From: Dokdonia sp. Hel_I_53
GTDB lineage: Bacteria; Bacteroidota; Bacteroidia; Flavobacteriales; Flavobacteriaceae
NCBI RefSeq assembly: GCF_007827465.1
Contig: NZ_VISL01000001.1
Coordinates: forward strand, 1,569,001 to 1,633,000
Direction of reading: 5' to 3'
Length of the DNA stretch: 64,000 nt
In this document: positions 1 to 10,226 of the stretch, piece by piece
How positions within the stretch are numbered: the first letter of the stretch is position 1
Layout of the letters: every line of letters begins with the position of its first letter
The notes under the pieces: model-generated
Seen by the model: only the letters and a program-made list of their open reading frames with translations
The model's database searches: none
What the model was told of the DNA's origin: nothing
Program-made: the position numbers and the translations under genes

Positions 1-2
1 CA

Positions 3-3000
3 ACTAAGACTCCAACGACTCAAATAGGTTCTGATAATGTGATAGAAGATGTTACTTATTTCGATGGATTAGGGAGAGCAAAGCAGCAAGTTTTGATTAA
101 TGGGTCTAGTCATCCGAGGAATAATATTTCTTCAACGTCTTTTAACTCAAGTTCGACTACTAACTTCAAGCAGGATTGGTCTGAAGGTATAGGAGGAACA
201 CCTTTTTATAATAAAAATGGAAGCCTTGGGGAGAATCGTCGTGTGTATGGTGCAGCTCCTAATGGTTCTTCTGACCTTCTGTGGGAGTGTGGTAGTGATA
301 CAGCAAGTGATGCAGATGGAGGCTGGAATACAAACTATTTTGCTATAGATAATACAGCCACCTATTATTATTCTGTATGGGTAAAGCGCACAGGAGATCT
401 TACTAATGGCTATGTGTATCACGGTACTCAAAACGTAAATACATTAGCTGGGGAGCAGAAATCTAATCCTTATTTTATGTCTACTCATTTGCCATCACTA
501 AATACTTGGTATTTAATGATTGGTGTTGTGCATGGATATAATTACACGGGTAATGATACTGGTGTAAGTGGAATTTATGACATTCATGGGAATAAAGTTA
601 AGGATGGAGTAGAATATAAATGGCGTAATACTACAACGCAAACTCGTTTTCGTAATTACCTATATTACTCGACAGACTTAAGTACTAAGCAGTATTTCTG
701 GAATCCCAAGCTTCAGAAGTTTAAAAATGCTCCAACCGGTTGGGAATCTGACTGGGTGGAGGGTCCCGGAGGCACTCCCTTTTTTAATGCGAATGGTGCT
801 GTTTCTGAAAATTCCAGAATATATGGTACTGGGCCTAGCGGAGATTTAGAGTTGCTATGGAAGTGTGATGATGACACAGCTAAAAATGCAGATGGTGGTT
901 GGAACACAGATTACTTTCCAATCGATAGAACAAGAAAGTATCGCTATACAACTTGGGTTAAACGTACAGGGAGTCTTGATGGAACAACCTACCATGGTAC
1001 AAAATCCGTAAGTAATTTGAGTGGCGTTGCTCAGAGCAATCCATATTTTTGGTATGGGGATCCTCCAGAATTGAACAAATGGTACCTTATGGTTGGAATT
1101 ATACACCCTTATACATATTCTGGGGGCAATAGTGGAGAATCCGGATTATACGACCTTGATGGTAATAAACTTTCTAATGGGAATGATTTTAAATGGAATA
1201 GCAATTCTGCTACTTCGTCTATGAGGAGTTATTTATTCTACTCTGAAGATCCTGCAAGTAAACAGTACTTCTCGCGGCCTACTTTTGAGCAGATAAACGA
1301 TGCTAATGCTGGATTAAGTAGTGCTTTTCAAACCAATTCCTCTTCTAGAGATATTGTTACACACATAGCATACGATGGCTTAGGGAGGCAGTCTAAAAAG
1401 TTCTTACCTTACGCATCAACTGATGCCAATGGTACTTTTCGCGAAAGCGCACTGGAAGAAACTTTGAATTATTATTATGACCCGCTTTATGATTTAACAA
1501 CCAACCCGTATAGTGAGACGCATTTTGAGGCTTCTCCATTAAATAGAGTCTTGGAACAGGGAGCACCTGGTGATTCTTGGAAAGTGGACAGAGATAGTGA
1601 TCAGGATCATACGGTCAAGTTTGGATATCATACAAATTCTCTTTCAGAAGTACGATTATTTAGTGTAGATCTATCGGCTGATTATATCCCGTCTTTAGTT
1701 GATGGTAATCGTCATTATGAGGCTGCGCAACTTTATAATAACATTACTAAAGATGAAAACTGGCAGCCATCTTCTGGAAAGAAGCACACCACAGAGGAGT
1801 TTAAAAACAAGCAAGGTCAAGTACTTCTAAAACGTACCTATGCGACAGTTAATGGAACGGATACCACTCATGACACCTATTATGTATATGATGATTTTGG
1901 AAATCTTACTTATGTATTACCTCCCGCAGTAAACTTATCAGAAGCTATAAGCATTACGGTATTAAAAAACTTGTGCTATCAATACAGATACGATGAGCGC
2001 AATAGGCTTATTGAAAAGCAAATCCCTGGCAAAGGCAAAGAATATATTGTGTACAATAAATTAGATCAACCAGTATTGACTCAAGATTCAAAGATGAAAC
2101 TAGCGGGTCAATGGTTATTTACTAAGTATGATGCATTTGGAAGAGTTGCATTTACGGGTATTATTAATCATAATGGAGAACGAGACAATCTTCAAACTAT
2201 TGCTTATAATACAAACACATACACTAGTCAATTTGTTGAAAGAATACAAACTTCCAATACCGTAGGGGGTACACAAATATTTTATACAAACACGGGTACC
2301 TTTCCTCAAAACATAACAGAAATTCTTACCGTTAATTATTATGATGATTATGCGTGGGATTGGAATCAATATCCAGGAACTTTAAGTGACCCGAACACAA
2401 TTACATCCGTTTATGGGGAACCCACAGCTGGTGTAGGTATTGCTACTATTACGGCAAAGGGGAGCGTTACGGGCTCTAAAGTTAAAGTACTTGAAACTAA
2501 TGACTGGATAGTAAGTTATATGATGTATGATAAGAAGGGTAGAACTATCTTCTCGACTAGTTATAATCAATATTTAAAGACAAAGAATAGTCAAAGTGTA
2601 GATCTTGACTTTGTAGGTAAGCCTGTACGTACAGAGTCAAAACATCAAAAAGATAACGCAGCAGTAGTTGTTACTGTAGATGAGTTTGAGTATGACCAAC
2701 AGCAACGGATAATAAAACATACACAGACTATAAATGGTGCACAGCCACAGCTAATTGCTCACAATACTTATGACGACCTTGGCGTTTTAAAACAGAAGAA
2801 TGTAGGTGGTGTAGCTATGCATAGCTCAGGCTTACAAACTATAGATTATGATTACAACGTAAGAGGGTGGCTTACTGATATTAATGATGTGAACGACCTT
2901 CAAGCCAGTGGGAATGATCTTTTTAGTTTTAAAATTAATTACGATACAGATATTGAAGGCACTGCGAATACCACACCCCTATATAATGGTAACATCTCAC

Positions 3001-4640
3001 AAACTATTTGGAGGACTAACAACCAGTATAATCAAAAGAAAGCCTACAGCTATAGCTATGATGCCCTTAATAGACTTACGAAGGCTATGGGGAGAACAAA
3101 TAATAGCTTGAATGCCGTAGATCGTTATGATGTACCTACCATAACTTATGATAAGAATGGAAATATTAAAACCTTAGTTAGAAGTGGGCATACCAATGAA
3201 GCGGTCACTGCTTATGGAACTATGGATAGCTTGACCTATTCTTATTTGGCTAACTCTAACAAGCTCACAGCAGTGGGAGATGCAGGTAGTGAAATAACTG
3301 GATTTAAAAATGACTATACTGGTGCTGTAGATTATACCTATGATCTTAATGGTAACATGACCAAAGATCTGAATAAGGGGATTACAGGAATTGCTTATAA
3401 CCACTTAAACCTCCCAACTGCAGTTACCTTAGATCCTGTAGGAACTGAAAATGACGGAGTAATTTCCTATATTTATGATGCCACTGGTGTAAAGCTCGAG
3501 AAGAAAGTAGATCCTGTGAATAGCTCTCTAGATCAAGTAACCCAGTATGCTAGTAATTTTATTTATAAGAATAACCAGCTAGAGATGTTTAGCCATCCAG
3601 AGGGTTATTTAGAACCCGATGGGTCAGGTGGGTTTAGATATGCTTATCAATATAAAGACCACTTAGGGAACGTTAGACTTACATACTCAGATAGCAATGG
3701 AGATGGGTCTATCAACCCTTCGAGTGAAATTATATCTGAGAAAAATTATTATCCTTTTGGGCTTAAGCACAAAGGGTACAACGGAGATGTTACAGGGAAT
3801 GCTAATAGTGTTGCAAAGAACTTCGGATATAACGGAAAGGAAAATAATCTTGAGTTAGGATTAGATTGGATGGATTTTGGGGCGAGAAATTATGATGCAA
3901 GTTTAGGAAGGTGGATGAATGTGGATCCACTAGCAGATCAAATGAGGAGGCATTCGCCTTATAATTATGCATTTGATAACCCAGTATATTTTATAGATCC
4001 AGATGGTATGGCACCTAGAGGACCTTGGCCGCCATTTTCTACTTTTAAGAATATTCTAAATGTTAGTCGGAAAATCTATAAAGGGGTCAAGACTTTAGTG
4101 GGAATGGATCTTAAAGGAAATACTAAAGGAGCGCCAGGAAATTCTAGTCCATCCAGAATAGGTTCTGCAGTTGAACTTACGACTGAAGATGGACGCGCTG
4201 GAAACGATCTAGGAGCACAAACGAATAGAGCAGATCATCCTGAAGATAACATTGAACTTGATGCAGATGTATTATTTGCTTCAAATGGTATAGCCAATGG
4301 GAAAAAAGCTTCTGGAAATACTTCAAAGCCAGATACTCAAGGAAATACAGAGATGAAAAAATTAATTAAAAAAATTGAAACTCCCAAGACGGTAGTAGAT
4401 GGCCTAGAAAAAGGTGCAGATGTAACTGGAGGAATACAAGAAAATGTTGTCAATGCAGAAGCCGTAGATGTTTTGAGTATGACATTTGATGTTAGTCAGA
4501 ACCCTACAGCAATTGATTCTTCAAAAACAACTAAACTACTAATAGGATCACCTGAAGATGTTCAAAGACAGAAAGATTCTATTAATAGGACAAACGAGAA
4601 TAAAAGAGAAAATGCTCGTTTATATAGTGGTCAACAATGA
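3..4640 (+). CDS. RHS/YD-repeat surface protein (DUF6443-type), 5' end outside window
   Basis: The frame is open back to the first bases, so the GTG at 39 is not the true start and the N-terminus lies outside the window. The protein begins within a DUF6443-like domain ([11 protein letters not shown], then [16 protein letters not shown] near base 1372), continues through YD-type repeats ([26 protein letters not shown]) and reaches a canonical RHS-associated core: [25 protein letters not shown], then [22 protein letters not shown] and [17 protein letters not shown], ending near base 4013. About 205 residues follow and match nothing I recognise. This is the position where RHS proteins carry variable, often toxic, tips. 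Two tandem modules of about 185 residues interrupt the DUF6443 part. Family knowledge suggests secretion and a shell-like beta cage. The next gene overlaps by 4 bp. Function of the tip is unknown. Confidence 0.88.
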   Translation, partial: TKTPTTQIGSDNVIEDVTYFDGLGRAKQQVLINGSSHPRNNISSTSFNSSSTTNFKQDWSEGIGGTPFYNKNGSLGENRRVYGAAPNGSSDLLWECGSDTASDADGGWNTNYFAIDNTATYYYSVWVKRTGDLTNGYVYHGTQNVNTLAGEQKSNPYFMSTHLPSLNTWYLMIGVVHGYNYTGNDTGVSGIYDIHGNKVKDGVEYKWRNTTTQTRFRNYLYYSTDLSTKQYFWNPKLQKFKNAPTGWESDWVEGPGGTPFFNANGAVSENSRIYGTGPSGDLELLWKCDDDTAKNADGGWNTDYFPIDRTRKYRYTTWVKRTGSLDGTTYHGTKSVSNLSGVAQSNPYFWYGDPPELNKWYLMVGIIHPYTYSGGNSGESGLYDLDGNKLSNGNDFKWNSNSATSSMRSYLFYSEDPASKQYFSRPTFEQINDANAGLSSAFQTNSSSRDIVTHIAYDGLGRQSKKFLPYASTDANGTFRESALEETLNYYYDPLYDLTTNPYSETHFEASPLNRVLEQGAPGDSWKVDRDSDQDHTVKFGYHTNSLSEVRLFSVDLSADYIPSLVDGNRHYEAAQLYNNITKDENWQPSSGKKHTTEEFKNKQGQVLLKRTYATVNGTDTTHDTYYVYDDFGNLTYVLPPAVNLSEAISITVLKNLCYQYRYDERNRLIEKQIPGKGKEYIVYNKLDQPVLTQDSKMKLAGQWLFTKYDAFGRVAFTGIINHNGERDNLQTIAYNTNTYTSQFVERIQTSNTVGGTQIFYTNTGTFPQNITEILTVNYYDDYAWDWNQYPGTLSDPNTITSVYGEPTAGVGIATITAKGSVTGSKVKVLETNDWIVSYMMYDKKGRTIFSTSYNQYLKTKNSQSVDLDFVGKPVRTESKHQKDNAAVVVTVDEFEYDQQQRIIKHTQTINGAQPQLIAHNTYDDLGVLKQKNVGGVAMHSSGLQTIDYDYNVRGWLTDINDVNDLQASGNDLFSFKINYDTDIEGTANTTPLYNGNISQTIWRTNNQYNQKKAYSYSYDALNRLTKAMGRTNNSLNAVDRYDVPTITYDKNGNIKTLVRSGHTNEAVTAYGTMDSLTYSYLANSNKLTAVGDAGSEITGFKNDYTGAVDYTYDLNGNMTKDLNKGITGIAYNHLNLPTAVTLDPVGTENDGVISYIYDATGVKLEKKVDPVNSSLDQVTQYASNFIYKNNQLEMFSHPEGYLEPDGSGGFRYAYQYKDHLGNVRLTYSDSNGDGSINPSSEIISEKNYYPFGLKHKGYNGDVTGNANSVAKNFGYNGKENNLELGLDWMDFGARNYDASLGRWMNVDPLADQMRRHSPYNYAFDNPVYFIDPDGMAPRGPWPPFSTFKNILNVSRKIYKGVKTLVGMDLKGNTKGAPGNSSPSRIGSAVELTTEDGRAGNDLGAQTNRADHPEDNIELDADVLFASNGIANGKKASGNTSKPDTQGNTEMKKLIKKIETPKTVVDGLEKGADVTGGIQENVVNAEAVDVLSMTFDVSQNPTAIDSSKTTKLLIGSPEDVQRQKDSINRTNENKRENARLYSGQQ
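174..1292 (+). repeat. Tandem pair of ~185-residue modules inside the RHS protein
   Basis: Module 1 spans about 174-729 and module 2 about 750-1292. They share the order GGTPF, LLW-C, DGGWNT-YF-ID, WVKRTG, YHGT, SNPYF, WYLM-G, SG-YD--GNK, KW, and a final KQYF, at roughly half identical residues by eye. DNA identity is clearly lower than protein similarity, so the duplication is not recent. The layout resembles lectin or carbohydrate-binding-like modules of surface and phage tail proteins, but that is inference. Both sit between the YFDGLGR and [13 protein letters not shown] parts of DUF6443, which are normally close together. Confidence 0.8.
1436..1450. repeat. CTTTCGCGAAAGC palindrome, imperfect copy in RHS gene
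   Basis: Reads CTTTTCGCGAAAGCG, with the left arm altered. It is in frame as TFRES within the DUF6443 part and is the only copy in the first 7.7 kb. Confidence 0.5.
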
Positions 4641-5398
4641 GAAAAGTCTATTTAAATATTATTTTTATTTTTCTAATTAGCTGTGCTGAGAAGGATTGGA
4701 AAGAGATTCATTATCCAAATGGAAATGTTAAGGTTAGGGTTCAATTAGATAAAGATGGAATTCCAAATGGTATACACGAAGAGTTCTTTGAATCTGGGAA
4801 ATTGAAATTGCGATCTACCAGCACCAACGGTAAGCTCTTAGATACAGTTAAAGTCTATTCACAAGACGGGTATTTAAAAGAGAAAGGGTTGATGCGAAAT
4901 GGACTTAAAGATTCTTGGTGGTCTGAATTAGATAAAAAAGGGAATAAGTACATAGATAGAGAATATGTAATCAAGAATAATGACACTATTTTAGAGAATC
5001 AAATAAAAAAATATAAAGATAATGGGGAGTTAGATTTGACTTCTAGTTGGTTCTTTAATGTAAAGGTTGAAGATAGTTTGTCTAACGGAAAGCTTAATGG
5101 AAAAGTAACCTATCATTCTAACTTTAAGCCTGAGGATCAATTTTTATATATGGTAGTCAATAAGGATACTTTTTATGGAAGAAATAATGAAATTTCTTTT
5201 TCTGTAAAAATAGAGAATCAAGACACTATTCAACTTTCAGGTGAAATTTTTGAAGAAGTTTTGGCAGTAGAAAAAATCAACGATACTCTTTCTTCTTTAA
5301 AACAGGAAACCTATAATAAGTATTTTAAACAAAAGTTTATTGTTGTTGATTCGGTTGTATCAAAAACAAGAGATTTAAAAAAGCTCAGATATTTATGA
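4637..5398 (+). CDS. MORN-type (YwqK-like) lipoprotein, candidate immunity partner of RHS tip
   Basis: A 253-residue protein whose ATG overlaps the stop of the RHS gene (ATGA), so the two are translationally coupled. The N-terminus has a short hydrophobic stretch ending in LISC, a lipoprotein signal with Cys at residue 16. The body has MORN_2-like repeats: [60 protein letters not shown]. These are the repeats of the YwqK family, a group often named antitoxin in databases. A small lipoprotein directly after a variable RHS C-terminus is a common arrangement for immunity proteins, but no toxin domain is recognisable here, so the immunity role is inference. The last 80 residues carry no motif I recognise. 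Confidence 0.75.
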   Translation: MRKVYLNIIFIFLISCAEKDWKEIHYPNGNVKVRVQLDKDGIPNGIHEEFFESGKLKLRSTSTNGKLLDTVKVYSQDGYLKEKGLMRNGLKDSWWSELDKKGNKYIDREYVIKNNDTILENQIKKYKDNGELDLTSSWFFNVKVEDSLSNGKLNGKVTYHSNFKPEDQFLYMVVNKDTFYGRNNEISFSVKIENQDTIQLSGEIFEEVLAVEKINDTLSSLKQETYNKYFKQKFIVVDSVVSKTRDLKKLRYL

Positions 5399-5413
5399 TA
5401 TTAGTAAGGAACT

Positions 5414-5441
5414 AAAAACCGCCCATCGAGGCGGTTTTTTT
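5414..5441. terminator. Bidirectional intrinsic terminator after RHS/lipoprotein pair
   Basis: Ten-base-pair perfect stem AAAAACCGCC / GGCGGTTTTT with loop CATCGA, followed by further T on the + strand and A-rich on the left. It ends the RHS-lipoprotein unit and also lies at the stop codon of the minus-strand XRE fragment. Confidence 0.9.
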
Positions 5442-5703
5442 ATGCAATAGATTTAAGTCTCACATTTTTAATAAGCGCATCAAGTGTATAGAGAATATGG
5501 TCTTTATCTTCCTCGTCCATCTGCTGTACCTCTAGCACACGTTTTAAGAGGGTGTTATCTACTTCTACTTCCACCTTACCCAATAAGAAGTCTACAGAGA
5601 CTCCTAGCTCGTCTGCGATCTTAGAAGCAACCTCTATAGATGGTTTTACTTCGTCATGTTCATAACGTCCTATAATATCCCCAGAGGTTCCTATTTTTAC
5701 CAT
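5440..5703 (-). pseudogene. XRE-family regulator lacking its first helices
   Basis: An 87-codon frame reading GTSGDIIGRYEHDEVKPSIEVASKIADELGVSVDFLLGK, which is the second half of an XRE/Cro helix-turn-helix domain (recognition helix, then the Ps-e-a-kIA-L-vs-d-LLg signature), followed by about 45 residues of the usual helical C-terminus. The expected first two helices (roughly 25 residues ending in W/SQ-LA) are absent. The codon directly before the ATG is TAA, so no in-frame extension exists. This fits a gene that lost its 5' end; DNA binding is unlikely because helices 1-2 are missing. It sits between the RHS unit and a long decayed stretch, consistent with erosion of an accessory region. 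Confidence 0.75.
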
Positions 5704-6179
5704 TTATCCATAATATAAATGTTTAGTTGTGATCTAGAGTTATCTGGAGCGACAATGGAATCTATTAAAAGCTTTTTGAAATTTAAATAAACAAATTCTA
5801 TTTCTTTAAAGAAAGCGCCGAATATTCATTGTGTGATTTGTTTCCTTCTGAGAAACACACTTTATAATAAACATCTAAGTAAATATTCTTCCCAGGTTAG
5901 GCTGTTCTAGTTGAAATGTAGGTCTTTGAACTTTCATTGAAATAATAGGCTGCCTTTTTTAATTCTACTTTTACATTTGTTATAGAAATTGGAAGGATAT
6001 CAAGTTAACTCTTCATTTTGGGGATTTGTTTTAGTCTCTGGACATATTATAGCAAATAGTAAAGTATAGGTAAGAAGTAGGCATCCATTAAATAAGCAAC
6101 CCAGTAACTGGACAGAGAACCAGTATCAAAGAAGTAACATTTTATTTAAAGAATATCCAAATATCAAAACTACTTTTAA
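5704..6179. other. Non-coding, AT-rich decayed stretch
   Basis: No frame of convincing length or family match on either strand. A 36-codon frame (about 6107-6220 on +) has no recognisable content. Together with the relic that follows it looks like eroded accessory DNA. Confidence 0.6.
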
Positions 6180-6392
6180 CTTGCTAAGACACTTAGGCAT
6201 ATATCCAAGACCACAACTTTAATTGAGGTAGGGTATACTAAACTTGCGCACTGGTACAAAGATGTTGAGAGCACTAATATTAAAGCATTTTATTCCATTG
6301 ATAATACGAGAACACTTTATTATAGATCCATACTCAACTATATCATATATAGAAGTAAAACAAATCAACAGTATTATTTAAGGCTAAAATAA
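6180..6392 (+). pseudogene. Relic of the RHS-associated surface module
   Basis: A single open frame of 70 codons between stops. It reads LAHWYKDVESTN, then AFYSIDNTRTLYY, then LNYIIYRSKTNQQYYLRLK. These line up in order with the module in the RHS gene: [24 protein letters not shown], and [23 protein letters not shown]. The central part of the module (WVKRTG through GNK) is missing, as if by internal deletion, and there is no plausible start. I infer a decayed copy of the same module, possibly from a former RHS tip or a second RHS gene. Confidence 0.6.
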
Positions 6393-6538
6393 AAGTTTTT
6401 AGAACTTAGTGTTTAGAAACTAAAAATGTTTAATTCTTCCTGTGCCAAATAATCATGTTAAATACATAAACGCGACGGTTTATCTTGAACTACTACATAG
6501 CGGCGGTACAATGGGCGGTACAAATACTTTATGAAAAC

Positions 6539-6569
6539 AATTAACCCTCTGAATATCAGAGGGTTAATT
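6539..6569. terminator. Terminator hairpin downstream of tRNA-Gln
   Basis: Perfect 14-bp stem AATTAACCCTCTGA / TCAGAGGGTTAATT with a 3-nt loop, 11 bp beyond the 3' end of the minus-strand tRNA gene. The A/T-rich outer arm can serve as the U-tract. It probably terminates tRNA-Gln. Confidence 0.8.
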
Positions 6570-6579
6570 TTAATTAATG

Positions 6580-6652
6580 TTGGCCCACTAGGGCTCGAAC
6601 CTAGACTCTTCGGTACCAAAAACCGACGTGTTGCCAGTTACACCATAGGCCA
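6580..6652 (-). tRNA. tRNA-Gln (anticodon TTG)
   Basis: On the minus strand the acceptor arm TGGCCTA pairs with TGGGCCA (one G-T), with discriminator A encoded at 6580. The anticodon arm is TCGGT-TTTTGGT-ACCGA, giving anticodon TTG. The T arm is CTAGG-TTCGAGC-CCTAG. The 73-nt length and the absence of an encoded CCA are normal for this group. The gene has its own promoter and terminator. It stands at the border between the decayed accessory region and conserved housekeeping genes. Confidence 0.96.
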
Positions 6653-6671
6653 TCCTTGTGTAATGCGGGTG

Positions 6672-6702
6672 CAAATTTAAGCCAAACTTTTAAATCGACA
6701 AA
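6672..6702 (-). promoter_or_regulatory. Bacteroidota-type promoter of tRNA-Gln
   Basis: On the minus strand TTTG (6699-6702), 19 bp, TAAATTTG (6672-6679). This is a full match to the Flavobacterium/Bacteroides consensus TTTG-N19-TAnnTTTG. The predicted transcription start lies about 15 bp before the tRNA. Confidence 0.85.
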
Positions 6703-6892
6703 CTTTTTTTAAAAAAAAATTTAAAGTTTATAAATTGAATAAGCCACAAAAAAGTAACGTACTCATTTATCCATACTTACTCTTTAAATTTTTTAGAAAT
6801 AAATACGCAATATGCTTCAATAATTAATCAATAAATCACGTTACAAAAAATCACACGTATTACGTAACTTCGTCTTTTACAAAAGAACTATT

Positions 6893-9800
6893 ATGACAGA
6901 CTTCAACTTTACGAAGTATAATAAAATATTAGGATGGGCAGTTTTTGCAATCGCCCTTATCACCTATTCTCTTACCGTAGAGCCTACGGCTAGCTTTTGG
7001 GATGCTGGAGAGTATATCTCTACCTCATCAAAACTAGAAATAGGACACCCACCGGGAGCTCCATTATATCAAATACTAGGCGCTTTTGTTTCTATGTTTG
7101 CACCAGACGCTACCTACATTGCTCTTGCAGTAAATTACCTTTCTTGCCTCTCAAGTGCTTTTACGATACTATTCATGTTCTGGTCACTTACGCTTTTACT
7201 ATCACGTGTGCTTACGTTAAACAATGAGGTTGTTACAAAAACAAAACAGCTAGCCATATTAGCTAGTGCATTTATAGGATCTCTTGCTTTTTCATTTACA
7301 GATAGTTTTTGGTTTAATGCGGTAGAGGCAGAAGTATATGCACCCGCAGCATTTGTGATGTCACTATTATTTTACCTTGGGCTACTTTGGGAACGCGACA
7401 TGCTACTTCCTAGAGGTAATCGCTGGTTAATACTTATCGCCTTTATCGTAGGATTATCTTTTGGGATTCACTTTATGGGATTACTTACCATTCCAGCTAT
7501 TGGGCTTCTATATTTCTTTAAAAATACAGAAAAAGTAACCATTAAAAACTTCGGTATTGCTTTAGTAATTGTAGTGGCAGTATTAATGTTTATATTCAAA
7601 TTATTGCTTCCATACACACTTGCTATTTTTGGAAATTTAGAAGTTTTCTTTGTAAACAGCATTGGCTTACCTTTTAACAGCGGGACCATAATCGCTGGTC
7701 TTCTATTAATTGCCTTGTTTTATTATGGCCTTACGCTTTCGCGAAAGCGTAATTATCCTCTTCTCCACACAATGCTGTTATGCACATTGTATGTGTTTAT
7801 AGGATTTTCGAGCTGGATGATGTTACCCATACGTGCAAATGCAGGAACTACGATAAATGAAAATAACCCCGCTAACGCACGTTCCCTTTTAGCATATTAC
7901 AACCGTGAGCAGTATCCAGAAACCAAACTGTTTTACGGCCCTCAATTCACCTCTGACTATTCTGGTCTAGATGCTGATGAACCGTACGTAGATAAGCCAA
8001 AACTTTACGAGAAAGATGAAGAGCTAGGTAAGTATGTTGTGGTAAATGAATGGCGTAAGGCAAAACAGAATCTTGATAGCGACCATAATGCCTTCTTACC
8101 AAGGATGTGGAGTCCTGAGAATAGTGTAAACTATATGCAATACACGGGGCCATTAAAATTCAGAATCAAATATGATCCTGAAATGCCCGAAGAAGAGCGG
8201 GCTTATATTCAGGATGTTGTTACGCAATTCAAACTAGACTATGCCGATGGCAAAGTAAGTTATGATGGTTATAATGCCTTTCTAAAAAGTACTGTGGGAC
8301 GCTATCTAGATGTTGAAAAGCCCTCTTTTGGGGCAAACATGAACTATCTATTTAGTTTCCAATTTTCATATATGTACTGGCGCTATTTTATGTGGAACTT
8401 TGTAGGACGTCAGAATGATATACAAGGAAAAGGGGATGATTTTAATGGAAACTGGCTTTCTGGAATCGATTTTATAGACAGTGCCTTTTTAGGCTCTCAA
8501 GAAAACTTACCGTCAGATGTACTCGAAAACAAAGCGCGTAATACCTATTATTTCTTACCTCTTTTACTGGGTCTATTAGGATTACTTTTTCACGCGAGTA
8601 AAGACTGGAAACGTTTTGTAGTCTTACTAGTGTTTTTCTTGTTTACAGGTCTTGCGCTTAAAGTATATCTTAATGAAAGAGCTTTTGAACCTCGAGAGCG
8701 AGACTATGCCCTCGTAGGCTCATTTTATGTTTTTGCTATGTGGATAGGCTTTGGCGTCTATGCTCTTTTTGACATTTTAAAAGATTTTATAAAACCAAAA
8801 GTGGCTTTACCCATTACAGCTATAGTATGCTTACTTGCTGCTCCTGTGCTCCTTGCATCTCAAAACTGGGATGATCACGATCGCTCAGGCAGAAAAACAG
8901 CACTTGCAATGGCAAAAAAATACCTAGACTCTGTAGATGAAAATGCGATCCTATTTACCATAGGTGATAACGACACCTTTGCCCTGTGGTATGCTCAAGA
9001 AATTGAAGGATATCGTACAGATGTACGTGTAGTAAATACGAGTCTTATAAATACAGACTGGTATTACGACCAGATGAAGCGCAAAGCTTACAAAAGTGAT
9101 CCAGTACCAAGTACTTTAGACCACGATAAATATAGTGCAGATAATAGAGAGGCACTTTTCTACCAGCCCATAGTTACTGATACAGTAATGCCTATAAGCC
9201 AGTGGATGAATTGGGTTGCTAGTGATGATCCTAGAACTAAAGTTGAGCTTCAAAATAATCAATTCATAAATACATTCCCTAGCAAGCGAGTACGAATTCC
9301 TGTAAGCAAAGAATCTGTGCTTAACAATAGAATTGTACCTGTAGAAGATGGAAATGATATTGTGCCATACATAGATATTGAGCTCAATGGGGACGTTTTA
9401 TATAAGAATAGACTGTTAATGCTAGATATTATAGCCAGCAATAACTGGGAGAGACCTATTTACTTTACTGGTGGTAGTTTTGGAGATGATGATTATCTAT
9501 GGATGAAAGATTTCCTACAATTAGATGGCGTAACCTATAAGCTCCTACCAATTAACACCCCTATAGACCCTCGTAATCCTTACGATATGGGTCGCGTTGA
9601 TGCAGATAAGATGTACGATATTGTCATGAATTGGTCTTGGGGTAATAGTGGTGATCCTTCTATTTATCATGATCGAGAAACGAGAACTAATGCTATTACC
9701 TACCGTGGTAATATGGCAAGGCTTGTTGAACAGCTTTTACAAGAAAATAAGCCAGAGAAAGCAAAGAAGGTAATGGACCTAGCTATGGAGAAAATGCCTG

Positions 9801-10222
9801 TTGATATTTTTGAATTTTACACACTGGTAGAGCCATATATCACTGGTTATTATGAAATAGGTGAAAAACAAAAAGCGAGGGATATCTGGCAACAAATCGC
9901 GACCAAATATCAAGAGCAACTCTTTTATTTTAGTACCTTAACCGAGGAGAAACAACTTCAATATTTTGATGAAATTTATACGAATGTAGAGAAATACAGA
10001 AGCCTTGTAGACTTGTTAATCATTAACGATGATAGAGAGCTTTTTGAAAAAGAAGCATTAATTTTTGATAATTATATGAAAACCTTCCCCTACTTATTAG
10101 GTGATGAAGAACAGAGTGAAGGTTATAGCGAAGATAGTCTAGAGACTGTTCCCAATTCTGGAGGTTTTGATAAACCTATAGACTCTGCAGTGCAGAATGC
10201 GCTTGATATTAATAACGAATAG
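6893..10222 (+). CDS. GT117/DUF2723 multi-pass membrane glycosyltransferase-like protein
   Basis: 1109 residues. The N-terminus has the DUF2723 signature: TYSLTVEPTASFWDAGEYISTSSKLEIGHPPGAPLYQ, in which the acidic D-GE follows the first membrane helix as in GT-C enzymes. About ten membrane helices fill residues 10-310 and 560-680, and a soluble C-terminal half follows with GDNDTFALWYAQE and a tetratricopeptide-like tail. The family is classed as GT117, protein O-mannosyltransferase-like; the acceptor and donor are not established for this protein. The start ATG follows a long AT-rich leader after the tRNA. The 18-bp palindrome lies in frame near residue 282 (TLSRKRN) in a loop between helices. 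TerC follows 4 bp after the stop. Confidence 0.9.
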   Translation: MTDFNFTKYNKILGWAVFAIALITYSLTVEPTASFWDAGEYISTSSKLEIGHPPGAPLYQILGAFVSMFAPDATYIALAVNYLSCLSSAFTILFMFWSLTLLLSRVLTLNNEVVTKTKQLAILASAFIGSLAFSFTDSFWFNAVEAEVYAPAAFVMSLLFYLGLLWERDMLLPRGNRWLILIAFIVGLSFGIHFMGLLTIPAIGLLYFFKNTEKVTIKNFGIALVIVVAVLMFIFKLLLPYTLAIFGNLEVFFVNSIGLPFNSGTIIAGLLLIALFYYGLTLSRKRNYPLLHTMLLCTLYVFIGFSSWMMLPIRANAGTTINENNPANARSLLAYYNREQYPETKLFYGPQFTSDYSGLDADEPYVDKPKLYEKDEELGKYVVVNEWRKAKQNLDSDHNAFLPRMWSPENSVNYMQYTGPLKFRIKYDPEMPEEERAYIQDVVTQFKLDYADGKVSYDGYNAFLKSTVGRYLDVEKPSFGANMNYLFSFQFSYMYWRYFMWNFVGRQNDIQGKGDDFNGNWLSGIDFIDSAFLGSQENLPSDVLENKARNTYYFLPLLLGLLGLLFHASKDWKRFVVLLVFFLFTGLALKVYLNERAFEPRERDYALVGSFYVFAMWIGFGVYALFDILKDFIKPKVALPITAIVCLLAAPVLLASQNWDDHDRSGRKTALAMAKKYLDSVDENAILFTIGDNDTFALWYAQEIEGYRTDVRVVNTSLINTDWYYDQMKRKAYKSDPVPSTLDHDKYSADNREALFYQPIVTDTVMPISQWMNWVASDDPRTKVELQNNQFINTFPSKRVRIPVSKESVLNNRIVPVEDGNDIVPYIDIELNGDVLYKNRLLMLDIIASNNWERPIYFTGGSFGDDDYLWMKDFLQLDGVTYKLLPINTPIDPRNPYDMGRVDADKMYDIVMNWSWGNSGDPSIYHDRETRTNAITYRGNMARLVEQLLQENKPEKAKKVMDLAMEKMPVDIFEFYTLVEPYITGYYEIGEKQKARDIWQQIATKYQEQLFYFSTLTEEKQLQYFDEIYTNVEKYRSLVDLLIINDDRELFEKEALIFDNYMKTFPYLLGDEEQSEGYSEDSLETVPNSGGFDKPIDSAVQNALDINNE
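7733..7750. repeat. Palindrome ACGCTTTCGCGAAAGCGT
   Basis: Perfect 18-bp copy inside the GT117 gene, read as TLSRKR in a predicted loop between membrane helices. Confidence 0.95.
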
Positions 10223-10226
10223 CGAT

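Noticed and set aside
6503..6520. Repeated GGCGGTAC as an attachment site
   Set aside because: Two short copies 12 bp apart without a match to the tRNA end and without an integrase; kept only as a weak remark.
10197..10226. Earlier ATG for TerC
   Set aside because: It lies inside the preceding gene and adds residues that do not fit the family's start; ATG 10227 is preferred.
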